This document shows, piece by piece, positions 34,206-46,870 of a stretch of 64,000 nucleotides of DNA. The first letter of the stretch is position 1; each line of letters opens with the position of its first letter. The stretch covers positions 124,001 to 188,000 of the forward strand of contig JNDT01002251.1 in the NCBI GenBank assembly GCA_000697055.1, in the 5' to 3' direction. The notes below the pieces were generated by a model, which did no database searches, was not told where the DNA came from, and worked only from the letters and a program-made list of their open reading frames with translations. A program made the position numbers and the translations under genes. This stretch comes from Saksenaea vasiformis B4078 (Eukaryota > Mucoromycota > Mucoromycetes > Mucorales > Saksenaeaceae).

Positions 34206-37064
34206 CGTGGTTATCGTTTCATCAAGCGTCTGATACGCATGAAAAATTCGCATGCAGCCAGAATTTGGCATTATGACTAAATAAAAAGAATGCAAGTGCA
34301 CAGTTCATTCGTAGTTCATGTAGCATGAGCAGCCGAATAGGCCTTAGTGAACTGCCTATTCACTGCAGTAGCTTCCCAAAAGAATATTAAGCTGTAATAC
34401 GTTGCTCACAGATACAAAGTTGCCGTACGTGCTGTAGTCGAACTCCTTTTTCTACTGAAGAGCATCGGCGCTCAGCCTGGTTTCAGCCCCGGATGATGCC
34501 TGTTAAACTGTAAGTTTGTGCTCATCTGCAAGAAATTGATTGCGAGCGTCAGCCGCTTCACCAGAACCTCCAGAACATCCAGTTCAGCCCTTTTATTCAT
34601 GATCAGCGCATCCTCCTCTACGTTGGATCCATCTCAATAAAGCAGGCCATCCTCTATTTGTTGCGAAGTATATCACCCTGTATGACTTCCTTGCGTATAT
34701 GACATTTTGGAAAATGAACAAAGTCTGTCAACTATCTTTTTTTTGTCATCAGCAGATGATCCATTACCTTTCAACGCACATACGCCTACAAAGACGTTCT
34801 TTTCATGACTACTTTTTTTTCTTTTCTCACTAGCCTTTACACAAACGAGGCATGTATGAATGAGGTAATTCATACGCATCCATCCGGTTTGTCATCCTCA
34901 GATGTCTCAACGGCACATGAATCGCCAGCATTTGTATTCAATGGAACATCTTCAGCTTCCAAATGTCATTCGTCATTTTCACAAAAGAAAGGACAGTCGT
35001 TTCTTGGCGGTGATTCATGCCGCGCGACATTTATCGTCAGCCCAATGCAAACTTGGGTCCTATTGGCCAGCTATAATTTGTTTGGCAAGCAGCGCAAAGT
35101 CACATGCAAAAATCCTGTAAAATGAATGAGGGGGGCGGCAGTTTCTTTTACTTCTTACTCTCTTTTCACTATGGCTTTAACTTGCTCTGATATCTGTAAA
35201 TTCATTCTCGGTAAGGAAGAAAGACGCGCGCCGATAAAGGGACGCATTGGTTGATCATCACTCTTTCTTTCCAAAAGCGGTTATCCTGCCACCTCTTGGT
35301 GTCTTTGCGGAACGAGGTACGAAGTGTAGATGATACAGTAGACAATCCGTTGTGCTTATGAAAACGATTAGGATGCACTGCTGATCTTTTGATTAACATC
35401 GGTTTAACGATCTTGGGTTGGATTCCAGGCAAGTAGCGCCACACCCGTCCTTCGGACGAAAGATTGTTTTAGGCTAACAGCTGGTTTATTTTTTAGGCGT
35501 GATTCATGCATTCTACATTATATTGAAATATTGATGGACTCTCCATACCACCGCTGAACATACGTCCGAGTAGAAAGGGGATGGTCGTGTTTCATTTGAA
35601 TAAAAATCAACGTAACGTCATACGGTTTCGTTTCGTGAGCCGTATATCCAAATTTGATCTCCGAATCGTTCATTTTTAACCGATGCATGGAGCAGCGAAC
35701 TAAAATAGTGACGGAGAAGCGGGAGAAAACGGATTTCATGTCAAAGAACAATTTGGAGGACTGGTTTCTGCATTGATCTCATCATTGTTCTGCGTTGACT
35801 TTGGATGAAGGTATGGACAGAATGGCCCCCTTCTGGAGACCTTTACCGTGAAATCATAGCACCACGCGTAAAGAAAAGAAAAAACGTTTCAAGATAAGGG
35901 AATATTCTGCCCCAACAAATCGTCAGGATGTGAAGGGCGTTTTTTTTTCTTCGGTTCTGTATTCCCGGTGCGCAGTTTGATTTACTGGATGCGAATGTAT
36001 CTTTAGCCTACAACACTGCGTCTCGACATGTCCTGGTTGCAAGTGCCCTATGTTTCACAAAAAGCAAAAATGCTGTCCGTTCACATTATTTACTATATCG
36101 CACAACAAAGCTTGTTAAGCATATCATCCTGTAAATCTTTTGTAGCGCGCCTGAAAATGAAATAACCACCTGATATATATATACATAAAATAAAGAAAGA
36201 AACGGCTCTCGCTCCAGGTGTAGACAGGCCGATATTGATAGTCACTATAGTCTTTAGTGAGTCGAATCAGCAGAGCAGTAGCCGTTTCTTACTGTTCATG
36301 TGATTCTCTGATAAAAAGCTAATGTGCTAATGATACAAACGTGGTCCTTTTTAACGTAAGATTTCAGAGGACGGATCGATTCGATGCAGAATCCGTTCTA
36401 TCATAACATGAGTGTCTCATTCAATGTGTCGGCAGTGAAAAGACGACTCTAATAACAATTGAGATTCCAGGTGTAGCGTTCCACAAACTTCCGTTCGAAA
36501 AAAAGCGAATCAGCCCGTGATACATATCCCTGCTTCTGGAAAATGTAATGTAGCATACTTGGTTACACTTCGCATTGGAACTCGCGACGTGGGTTGACAG
36601 ATTTTCGGCAATTGACAAGAATAACCTGAGGCGCATTAGGTACGAAAAGCATTGCAATCTGTATGTTGTGTTTTCCTTCTTTGAATTATTGCTGAACTCA
36701 GCTACCTTATTAATAGAAGGAAAGCGCAGTTTCCGCCAACAAATTGGCTAGCTTTTGCTTTACCGCATTGCTTTCCTTTGTAGACAAGGCCGCGACAGTG
36801 AGTTACTCGTTTCTAGTATTTAGTATGGAAAAAACTGTTTGCAAACATGTAGGACCATGATCTACTGAACGCATCGTATTTGTTAGTAGGAAGATCGAAA
36901 CTACGTATCATAATTCTATTTCAGTGAGCTTCTGCATCACGTAAATCCCGAAAGGGTAGTTTGTGAGTGGCAGCCAAATCAAAATGAAACATAGCCAACA
37001 ATTTCAGAGAATTCCTTACTTATAGGCTTCGCGTTCGCAAACTGAAAAAAAGATGAAGTCAATC

Positions 37065-37096
37065 CATTGTCATGGCATGACAATGATATCATTGTC
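37065..37096. repeat. Nested perfect palindromes built from GACAATG
   Basis: CATTGTCATG and CATGACAATG form a 10-bp perfect inverted repeat with a 1-nt spacer (37065-37085). It overlaps an 18-bp perfect palindrome, GACAATGATATCATTGTC (37079-37096). The unit GACAATG therefore occurs three times in alternating orientation within 32 bp. Confidence 0.85.
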
Positions 37097-38302
37097 TGAC
37101 ATAATGCGCAACAAAGTTCACCGTTGCTAAAGTGCACAAAAGGAGAACAAGTACATGTAAGCATGGTCTGAAACAAGCGTTCAGCTACTTCCAAAATCAA
37201 GGATACATTCGTACGATCGTACCCTCCGATTATGACCAAAGATCCTACGCTTTATAGGAAGTATTCTGATGAGCATATAACTTTGTACAACCGGTGTTAT
37301 TGCTCTGGATTTTCTTCGCTGCTTTTCGTCCCTATGGTACAAGCTGCTTTATAAGCATGATGTTTTTGTTACTGTCACTGATTAGCTACTTTCTTTTAGT
37401 AAAGGGTAGTCAACCACGACATACATAGATGTTATGGAAATCTACGACTATAATGACCTCGATGGCTGGTAAAAAGCCTCGTTTTCTTCCAGCTAATGTC
37501 TGCTTTGATTTGAACGGCCCCTTCATTGCTTCTTTTGTTACGCCATGTACCACAAATAATAGTCGACAGTCAACACAACTGATATCATGTCTGTTGGATG
37601 TTCCTATGGCAATCAATGCCGGAGACCTAACCTTCTGTCTGGGGCTAAGAAGCTCAAATGCAAATCTATCGAGTCTAATCTATAGTGTGGTTCTTCAAAC
37701 AAGTTCCGTGTTGATTGAGGCCAACGTCGAGACATAGCCAACCTTGGAAGATCATCCGTTCGATTGATCATCTAACCGACGCCACACGGCTGAAAATAGT
37801 AGGAACAGCTTATCTATTTTGTAAGCTTATGCAGTCATGACCAAACGCCCACATTTTCTTTTTGAAAATAGGAAAAGTTCCTTTGGGTTGGACTCCGTAA
37901 GCAAGTGGGCTGATCGGGTGGATAAGCACGCTACAAGCCAAGGTCACAACTTAATCGGATGATGCTTTCTTGATGCATAAAGTTAAGTTTTCTTTTTTAG
38001 CGTCGCCCTTAGTTGTAGAGGTCGATCAGTGGTGATGCTCTGAGCGATGGGGCCCTTTGAGAACTGGACCTGTTTTTTTCTCTCTCTCTCTTTGCTTTCC
38101 AGGGTTAGAGGGCGCGGAGACGGTCGTTCAGAAGTGAAACAAAGACAGAAAGAAAGTTACTCCGAGAAAGGGAAAAGAAAAAGGGAGATCAAGGAAGAAT
38201 GCTTAGCTATAACCTAAGGTGTTGTTAATTGATGTTGTAAAGGGAGTGGGGGTTGGTTTTTTTTTACGCCAAATTCCATGCATAACTCTATTTTCTCCTT
38301 TT

Positions 38303-38305
<3 letters not shown>

Positions 38306-38339
<34 letters not shown>
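38306..38339. repeat. AG microsatellite
   Basis: A run of GA dinucleotides with two short interruptions (GAGAGAGAAAGAGAGAGA type). Confidence 0.85.
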
Positions 38340-38340
<1 letters not shown>

Positions 38341-41300
38341 TCTACACCCCACTTTCAAAGGATCTGCGCACATCAGTTCACGTTGTGCCTTAAAAGTGAA
38401 ACGAACGTTGTGTTGCATTGGCACCCCTAATATTCTTGCGTGTGCGTCTTACTGCTACGGCATTCACATTTCTCCACAAAAACTTCGCCAAATCGGGAGT
38501 AGTTGATTGCTGAAAAGCCGTCTTGTACCGTCAGAATAATGTTCCATTTTTTTTTCCTTAAAAAAAACGAACAACTTGTTTCGGTAGCCATCACCATGTC
38601 ACGCCACCGGGATAACCTGGGATCCAGGAGCAATTTTGCCTGCACCCGTTTAGAAGAGTATAGGCAGGAGAGAAATAGAATGCATTTTTTTTTTGCACAC
38701 TTTTATCATGTCATGTCTCCCAAATGTCCTGAGTAAGAAAAAGTACTGAAGTTGTAAACGCCAACTTTTCGTTATTTTGTCAGGCAATAAAACTCCTTCC
38801 ATAATTCTTTTTTTTTTTTACCCCACAAGGGCGATCGTTTCTGTACGAACTGCTATTCTTATGAAGGCGATCTTTCTGGAAGTATTGTGCTCGTGTTGGT
38901 GCTTGCTATAAATATCATCCCACGCGCCACTTTTTGTTGGTATAGCAATTTCTATATTGATATTAGACCGAGACACAGGCGAAGCATTGAGAAACAAGGA
39001 TACTTGTTCCGCACAAGGGCAATGCATGTGCAAGTAGTTACTGATAGTTCATTTTGATTGTAAAAAAAAAAGAAAAGAAAAGAAAAAGGTGTACTCCATG
39101 CTGTGTGGCTTGTTGTCTGATAGCTTACCACATCCTCGTCTTGGACTCCGAGTCTCTGGTTCAATACACATAACTTACTACTCCCTAATTGGCTTTCTGT
39201 GTTTCCCTTTTTTCTTCGTCCTTGGCACTTTTTCTTTTTTACGCTAGTCTTCATTTCGGTGGCAAAACAGCCTCCTCTATATATGGCATAGTACGGTTCA
39301 TTATGCGCAGAACTGTCGTTGAATATATTAGGTGAGGGATGATCTCCCTGTTTCATTGTCTTGCGGTTATCATCATGAGAGAGCGGAGGCGTGGTTTCTC
39401 AACAAAAAAGTCAAGTTTTCTCCGCACAAGCCGGAAGGGAGAGAAGGATAAAGAAAAGAATGGTCTGTTGGATCCATTCTGAACGATTGCATCAAAAGGT
39501 ATCTTTATTCGATCGTATTATTTCTTGTAACCGAATGCGGACCTATTTTCTGTTTTCGGCTCCCCTTTTAATTGCATTGATCGACAGATAAACTGAATTT
39601 TAGGACCATACAGAGTTATATTCCGTTTGAAGAAATTTTTGCAAAAAGGACAGATAGGGTTGCAATCGAATGATTACTTCATAGAACATGGAAATTGCCT
39701 GAAAAGATGGTTATCAATTTAGGCCTTGATAACTACAAAACAAGAAATAGAATAATTACTGCTCCTATATTACTACTGAGACACACACACATACACACAC
39801 TCTTTCTCTCTCTTCCTCTCCGTTATCCGTGTAGCTGGAAACCAAAAAAAAAAATAGAAATCCATTCTACTACAATGTCTTTTTGTATAATGCTGTCAAC
39901 CGCTACTTACTATTAGGTCGGTTACCCGACGAAGAATCATTAGTAATAGTAGTAGTAGTTTCCAATGTACATGAGCTTTAGTAGTAGAAATTGGCTACCT
40001 CGTATGATGATAGACTTCATACCTTTTACTCCTGCTCTCCAGGGTTTTCAGAGAACCTCTTTTGAGGGATGGAGCGAGTCACTAAAGAGACACATTTTAA
40101 AAATATATCATAGCGGATGCTCTAGGCTCTTTCAGGTTAGGATCAAATCCTGTAATTCAATAAAGCGATGAAGCCAGACAGCTTCAGCATATTTTGGGGA
40201 TATCGTTAAGGAAGGTGACAACTCGTGCTCCTAGAAACTTTCGAATTATCTTGTATTTCTCGGTATCTCGCGGGATAAGACATGTATTGTGCATCACATA
40301 GCTATGCTCTAGAGTTACCCAAGACAATTTTTTTTTCGCTTCGAGCTGTATAACAACGTCATGGTTTTTTTATATATATGCTAGAGGTTTAAAACGTGTG
40401 CATTCTCAAGTATCATACGGCTGGATAGTTTTTATTTTTGTTTTTTTGGCAGACTAGTTGCTAAACGCTAGAATGCTGTGGCAAGAGAGAGAGAAAAGAA
40501 AAACCAGCTGTGACGCCATGGCAACAGAGTTGGACCTGGGTATAATTTTTTTTCCGGTCCGTGTTAAGGGTGTATTTGTAAGTAGCTTGAAAGAATGATG
40601 AAAATGTAAAAAGTTGCAGTTACAAAAAGACATTGATGATTGACAGCACAGTCCACATTAATTTCCATCACAACTGCATGTTTTTCATCACAGTTCATAG
40701 TCCGGAGCGAAAACCGATGCCCGCAATGAATACAAACTCAGCTAATTCTTGAAAAGAAGACACAGAGAGACAGAGAGGGGTTGTTGGTGGGAGGCGATGA
40801 ATCATATGACGTCTGCTCTTTATTATTATTTCAATACCATCATTTCTCATTTAGTATTGAGCCAAATAAAAATAAAAAATAAAAAAAGAAGAAAAAAAGG
40901 ACTGGTCAGCATAGACTATCTTGCCTAGTATAGGCTTACTTATTATGCATAACCGTCATCATACATTTTCGTTCATAGTTTGGGCCAACAGGCGGGTGAT
41001 AGCAACAACAGTTTAATCTGCCTGCAAAAGGTCAGCACGGGAGACAGAAAGAAAGAGGGAAGGAGCTGCACAATCCAAATAAACTGTAGGTGGGCGGGAA
41101 AGGTTTGGGATGCCAGTATGGTTATGGCAATCCCTGAAAAAGAAATGGAGGAAAGACTGAAACTTTTTGTTACAATAGGTACCAAAGTCATGCAGAGAAT
41201 ATTTATGGTTTAAGCTGACGGGACAGTTGTTGTCATCTGATGGGAGACAAGGAAAATGCATGAGAAGGTCGGGGATTGGGGGACATGAAGCACACGCACT

Positions 41301-41511
41301 GTAGGCATGTATATCCTGCTTTAAGTTACATACGTACTTCGTTTGATGCACAGGGCTTCGGCACTTTTCCTTGATAAGTTAAACCTCGGACGATCAGTTC
41401 CAGAATCGCATTTCTCCTTCCTGGTGCTGTTATATACTGTTGGCCATTTGAACTCTGGTGGAGGATGACTTGTTTTCATAGAAAAAAAAAGAGAGATCCC
41501 CCACCTTTTTT

Positions 41512-41516
<5 letters not shown>

Positions 41517-41588
<72 letters not shown>

Positions 41589-41621
41589 CACACACCTACA
41601 CACACCTACACACACCTACAC
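41517..41621. repeat. CA microsatellite grading into a 10-bp minisatellite
   Basis: About 34 CA repeats (41517-41585) run directly into four copies of CACACCTACA (41581-41621). The 10-bp unit probably arose from the CA array by a CT interruption that was then duplicated. Confidence 0.9.
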
Positions 41622-42175
41622 TTTTATCCAATTGAGAAGATTGATAAGTCTCCTCAAACTGACATGAACGTGGCCTAGCGTTTATGCACCTCTGAAACCA
41701 GCTAACAAGTCCCTTTGGAAGGGGATATTCCTAGTATGTAACATTAAGTGAGAATCAGCTAAGAAGTCCCTCATTTACCCCGATGGTCGGCTGCAGATGT
41801 ACCACCATCCTCCTAAATCATCTGAACAGACTGGGAGCTAATGCTCGCTTCATGTTATTGCATTGTTTATGTCAATAATATACTTTTTCTTTGTCCCGGG
41901 CCGGGAATATGTTACTCTCAATAATAACATTATTGCAGAGACCCCACTTATTTTCCTTTGTTGTGCATTCTCTATCGTTATTATTATTATTATCATTATT
42001 ATTATTATTTTTTCTGTTTCTTTTTTTGCTCCGAAGGGTAATCTCCGAAGGCGAACATAAGAAAAAAGGGGCATTGGAAAAAAAAAAGTTGGCAGATCGG
42101 CCAGGTGTGTAAGCCGTTGTATAGTAAGGTTATGTACAAAGAAAAAAAAAAGAAAAAGAAATAAACGCTATATTT

Positions 42176-43204
42176 TCATTCTATCTCCAGACACTTTACC
42201 CTTGCACAAAGCATGGCAGAATGATTTGCATGAGCGGCAGCAGCAGTCACCATGGAGTGGGCAGCGGCAGGATGAGGAAAAGGGATAGCGTGACGTGATG
42301 AAGCAAAGGCTGTAGTTGATGAGGACCAGCTCAAAATGGGTCTACAGTGAGAGGGAGGTTGATAACAAGAGGTATTCGCTGCGGCAAGCACAGCGGCGGC
42401 GGCGGCGGCAGTGGCAGCTGTTGTAGACATAGAGGATAATGAGGAGGAAGATGACGATAATGATAATGACGAGGAAATTGTTGATAGAGCTGGTGTATAA
42501 GAAAGGAGAGGAATGTAACGTGGGGTCGGTGGATAGGCGTCATTTCGTTGTAATTGAATTCGTTTTGCAGAGGGTTGATAGCAGTCATTTTCAGGACCAT
42601 GTCTTCGTTTCAGTGATGGTAATACCGGCATCGATGCAGATAATGGGATGGATTTTGTTTGGGATAAAGGTAACCATTGTTGACATTGCATTACCCAGGT
42701 AAAGAACTGAGAATGACGCACATAGATACGATAATTCAGGGCGGATAGAAATTCGATTTCCATAATATTTAATTCGTGAACAGGAATACTAGAGACATCG
42801 GACCATGTCTAAAAAGGAGTATAGAAGTTAGCATTAAAGAAGAAGAAGAAGAAGGAGAAAAAAAGATATTAGATTACCTTGTTTGTGAAGGTGTTGTCAT
42901 CCAAGAATTTGTTAGCAAGTACCAGGGCGGTGGTGAACAGTCGTACCTCGGAGCCGATAGAACCTCGTATGGATGGATAGCTTGATCTTAGTCGATGGAT
43001 ATAGTATAAGGCAAGAAGGATACACGTAGAGGATATTTGTGTTGCTTTCAAGACCTTATGACAGAATAATTTGAATGCCGTATGACGTTTCGCTTGAATA
43101 AAGGGTTTGAATGGGCCAGCCCAAATATTTGGTACGACCATTGCACAATAGTCAGCGAGTTGACTTGTATTGGTACATGTAAGAAGTGATAAACTAGGTG
43201 ACAT
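42176..43204 (-). CDS. Pho80/Pcl-type cyclin
   Basis: Exons 42878-43204 and 42176-42808, with one GT-AG intron, join to 319 residues. The cyclin box spans about residues 45-140: KVLKATQISSTCILLALYYI, RLFTTALVLANKFLDDNTFT, then after the intron WSDVSSIPVHELNIMEIEFL and LNYRIYVRHSQFF. The EIEFL ... Y-x-I/L-V pattern and the position of the box near the N-terminus are typical of Pcl/Pho80 cyclins, which partner the Pho85 (CDK5-like) kinase in cell-cycle, polarity and nutrient control. The C-terminal half is low complexity, with serine runs and a nine-residue alanine-rich run (42390-42430), and is likely disordered. The gene is divergent from ADAT1, with 661 bp between the start codons. Which Pcl subgroup it belongs to is not resolved. 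Confidence 0.87.
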
Positions 43205-43865
43205 GACTCTTTTTTTTTGGTTTTTTCTTTTGTTCTTTTATGTTCACAAATAAAAGAAAGAAGAAAGAAGAAGAAGAAGAAGAAAATAATAATATATAAT
43301 ATATAATATATATATAAGAGAATAAAAAAGGAGGAGAAAGAGAGAGAGAGAGACAGAAAGAGAAAGAGAAGAGAAGAGGAAAAGGGAAAGCAGGGAAAAA
43401 TTGGGATATTTATGTTGAAAAAGAAATCGGAATATTTTATATGATAGAGATAGAGAGAGAGAGAGAGAGAGAGCGAAAGTTAAGTAAGTAAGGAAGAGAG
43501 AGAAAAGGTGGGGAGATGTGTCGTTACCTTTGTCTTTTCGGATTAAAACTCTAGCGCCCCTTGCTGAATAACATTTTTTGTCGCGTTCCAAACAGAAACT
43601 TACTTGACCTATATACCACCAACTTCCTTTTCACTCTCCCCCCAATATGAGGAGTTCCTACACACACTCTCTCTCTTTTCTCCCCCCCATTCTCTCTGTA
43701 CCATGCCATTTTTAGTTCTTTATTGACAACGTTTAAGTTTATGATACAGATCTCTTGTCTAACATATAACGAGTGTGTGTGACCCCCTTTTTTACCCGTC
43801 CATTCCCCCCTCTTTTTTTTTTTTTGCTTTTTTTTTCCCTTTCCTTCTGATCCTGCAAAATCCTA
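43205..43865. promoter_or_regulatory. Shared divergent promoter region, cyclin / ADAT1
   Basis: 661 bp between two start codons on opposite strands. It holds long purine-rich tracts (GAAGAA and GAGAGA runs at 43250-43500) and pyrimidine tracts (CTCTCTCT at 43665-43680, T-runs at 43812-43838). Such tracts often serve as nucleosome-poor promoter DNA in fungi. No specific factor site is claimed. Confidence 0.4.
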
Positions 43866-45734
43866 ATGACCACCATCACGTCTTGGCAAGACATTCCTGA
43901 TTTCGCCAACAAATTAGCTTCTGCTAGTCTTGAACAATATACTAAACTAAGTAAACAAGGCAAACCACTACTGCATGCAACAAAGGCAGAGTGGACTGTA
44001 CTTGCTTGTATTCTTAAAGTTCACGCGAGTAAATAATATTAAGATGAATATAAGATTAGTTATATTTCTTATACGATGTATCGTAGGAAATGAGAAGGAT
44101 TGTTCAATTCAAGTGATTTCATTGGGGTATTATATTATAAGTTAAGGCATTTCATTGTCATCAACTTCATATATGCAGTACCGGCCTCAAATGTCTACCC
44201 TACAGCAAACTCTGCAAGACTGGTGAACTTGTCAACGATAGTCATGCAGAAGTCATCGCTCGAAGAGGATTTATCAAGTATTTTTCACTCCCAAACATAG
44301 TTTAGTTTATTATCCTTTTTCTTTTTAGGTATGCGCTTGAACAAGCCCACAAAGCCAGTCGTGGCGATCCCACAGACTTCTGCACTGAACATGGCAAGTT
44401 AAAACCCCGTCCATATGACACATTTCACATGTACATCAGTCAATCACCATGCAAGTAAAAAAAAAAACAGATTGGAGCATACTAATAATAAAGAATGAAG
44501 GTGGTGATGCATCCATGTCGGCTTTGGCTGCTTCCCAATCTTCCGAATCCTTAGAATCGTTTCAATCTGGCGCAAAAAAACGCAAGACGGCTCCTGACCA
44601 ACAAACTCAATTTTTGATCGACAATATCTATGCGAATAAGAAACAGAAAACATCTGACGTAAACACTAGTTTTAAAAGAGGACGCTATGGTTTTGATGAC
44701 CTCAGTATACTCCGAACAAAACCAGGTAACCAAAATAATCACTCACTCACTTCATTCTCTAAACTTTTATAGGTCGACTTGACTCGGAACCAACGCTTTG
44801 CATGTCATGCAGGTAAATAAAAAGGAAAATACAAATGGTTCAAAGTTAACTGTTCTCAAGTGATAAACTGGCTCGCTGGAATGTACTCGGTTTGCAGTCG
44901 GCTCTCTTGTCGCATATCTTCGATCCTATCTATTTGGATTCTGTGGTTGTGGGTGATCTTTTTGACCAATCATCCATTGAAAGAGCTCTTTTTGGTAGAC
45001 TAAAAACTCTCAAAAGTAAAGTTCTATGCAAGGGATATCATGAAACATGTCACATCTCAAAGTCAGCCCTTCTCCTACAGATTTACCTTCACCATACAAA
45101 CTTCATCCACCTCGAGTATTCTCTACTGACTTGACATTCGAGGCATCCAAAACACATCTGGAATCATCTGGACACTATGCATCGGTGATACCCGCTGGAA
45201 CTGGTAATAATATCCACTTTTATCTATACTTTTGGCTTACCGATCCCCCTCCTCCCCCCTTCCCCTTCTCTCTCTCTCTCTCCCGCTTTTCCTTTTTTAT
45301 ATTCCCTCTCTCACTCTGTCTTTCTCTCCCTTTGCCACATCATATGTCAGCCATATCGTGGATTGCAGGAATGCCTAAATCAGAAGTAATTGTACATGGC
45401 AAAAAACAAGGTGCCGCCAAAAGCAAACCGTCCAATCCAAAAACAAGGCAAGTCATCCTTTTTATTTTAGCTGAGATGGCAATCTAATTTATGAACCTGA
45501 ACCCCCAACATATCCTCCAGACCGTCTATTTGCAAACTCGCCTTGTTTCAAAAATTCATTGAAGTCTACTCCTTGCTCAACAAAGACTGTCCACATAGAA
45601 CCTATCGAGAATGGAAACATCAAGCACACCCTTATCAACAATCTAAAAGCTGTCTGTTAGACCAATGTTTTCACTCCTGGGTACAGACACCAGATGACTA
45701 TGACGCTTTCTACGCTGCCGCCCAGGACGAATAA
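43866..45734 (+). CDS. TAD1: tRNA-specific adenosine deaminase (ADAT1/Tad1)
   Basis: Converts adenosine 37 of eukaryotic tRNA-Ala to inosine. Ten exons join to 431 residues with no frame error: 43866-44028, 44087-44126, 44179-44277, 44329-44450, 44501-44725, 44773-44812, 44861-45015, 45063-45203, 45351-45447, 45521-45734. Motifs: [15 protein letters not shown] at the start, [20 protein letters not shown], the zinc/proton-shuttle motif [10 protein letters not shown], then SPCGDAS and [13 protein letters not shown] for the other zinc cysteines. The C-terminus has the A-deaminase features ([16 protein letters not shown]). The fourth and ninth introns start with GC (GCAAGT) instead of GT; the SPC|GDAS join only works with the GC donor. 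Exon 2 is 40 nt. Transcribed away from the cyclin gene. Confidence 0.93.
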
Positions 45735-46442
45735 AATATAAAGAATTCGTTACGCGTTTGAACCCCGAGATAAGCCTTTTCAACGAATGCCGACAAAAAA
45801 AGAACTCGTCCTGCTTCTCATGCTCCTTGATATCACCCTTTCCATTTAAAAAAAATTGAAATTTGAATCTACTCTTCTTTTGGTCTCAATGTACAATCTT
45901 ACAGATTGGACAACAGACTCGTTACTAAATCAAAAGAGGCATTTTGCTGACCCCAATTTATCCTCACCATAAAAGGTACTGGTTTTGCACTACTGTCTTA
46001 TTGAACGCCATGTTACGCTACTTCAAATCAATTATTCGCTCATCAAGAGCCAAATATACGGCCATCCGTTAATGATTTGGCAACAACAACATCATACCGC
46101 GGGCCTCAATGGACGCATAATTTATTGGAGCAGCATAAAGTGGTATTCACGGTTAGTAAACGAAAGATGTAATACTGTTCTTTTTACTTATGTCCCGAAA
46201 GGGCACTTCTATCCTTCAACAGGGGCCTGCCGCGCACCTTGACCGGTGCGGATGGCGAGATGGGTTGGGCGCGGTTGAAGTCGGCTTTGGAGTTTTACGA
46301 TCAGGACTCTGAAGACATGAGGAATCCCGTATGTACAGTCAATACGTACCGGGGATGTAATAAAGGAAACAGAGACAAAGAAATTAAAAATGATTCATGC
46401 GTGCCTTTAAATGCGGATCATCCTGGATGAAACCTGTCCTGA

Positions 46443-46645
46443 TCTTGAAACATTTTTACTGCTTTCCGACAGAATATTTGGGAAATCAATCATGAAGCAC
46501 TTCAATGCCAAAAATAATGTTCTCGCTTCCGTGGAACATCTTCCTTGTCTTGAGACAATTTTGCTGCTTCCGGAAGGATACTGAAAAACTATCGCTGAAG
46601 CACTTTAATGCAAAACTGACTTCACCCGGGCGCGAACTCTTCCTT
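46443..46645. repeat. Diverged tandem duplication, unit about 105 bp
   Basis: Two blocks align: CTTGAAACATTTTTACTGCT at about 46445 with CTTGAGACAATTTTGCTGCT at about 46551, and GAAGCACTTCAATGCCAAAA at 46493 with GAAGCACTTTAATGCAAAAC at about 46595. Both are followed by a similar tail ending near CTTCC. Identity is imperfect, so the duplication is not recent. Confidence 0.65.
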
Positions 46646-46765
46646 GGATGAACCATCTCTTCGCGCCAAGACGTATCACCATCCTATTTGATGCAAAGAC
46701 TCGCTCACTCAAAATCCATGTGGCAACAGAGACACTAAAAAAGAAATCCCTTCATTGTCTTTCCT

Positions 46766-46809
46766 TTCTTGCTCTCTCTCTCTTTCTCTCTCTCTTTTTC
46801 TGTCTCTGT

Positions 46810-46859
<50 letters not shown>

Positions 46860-46870
46860 ATATTATATAT
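46766..46870. repeat. Composite CT / CA / TA microsatellite
   Basis: Successive runs of CT, CA (about 12 units) and TA (about 10 units), followed by a poly-A tract near 46876. Confidence 0.85.

Larger units (their letters stand above)
34206..42175. other. 8-kb gene-poor region
   Basis: No ORF on either strand has a recognisable motif, and I could not assemble spliced models. Candidates that were weak: 34902-35120 and 37429-37737 (plus), 36421-36657 and 36979-37239 (minus). Structures seen: nested palindromes at 37065-37096, an AG microsatellite at about 38306-38339, A/T homopolymers, a CA array at 41517-41621 and a TTA array at about 41979-42009. No tRNA or rRNA signature was found. Confidence 0.45.

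Noticed and set aside
36421..37239. Minus-strand ORFs in the gene desert as exons of one gene
   Set aside because: No splice arrangement joined them in phase and no motif was recognised.
39121..39180. Possible tRNA (TCTGGTTCAATAC resembles a T-loop)
   Set aside because: No acceptor stem, D-arm or A-box could be paired; no tRNA was supported anywhere in the window.
41321..41605. Minus-strand frame beginning with a long VCVCVC run
   Set aside because: Product of the CA microsatellite at 41517-41621; the rest has no motif.
41511..41630. Regular repeats considered as a CRISPR-like array
   Set aside because: Units are 2-10 bp without spacers and the host is a eukaryote; a micro/minisatellite explains it.
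43866..45734. ADAT1 considered a pseudogene because simple GT-AG joins left the frame at two places
   Set aside because: A 40-nt exon (44087-44126) and GC donors restore one continuous 431-residue frame with all zinc ligands.
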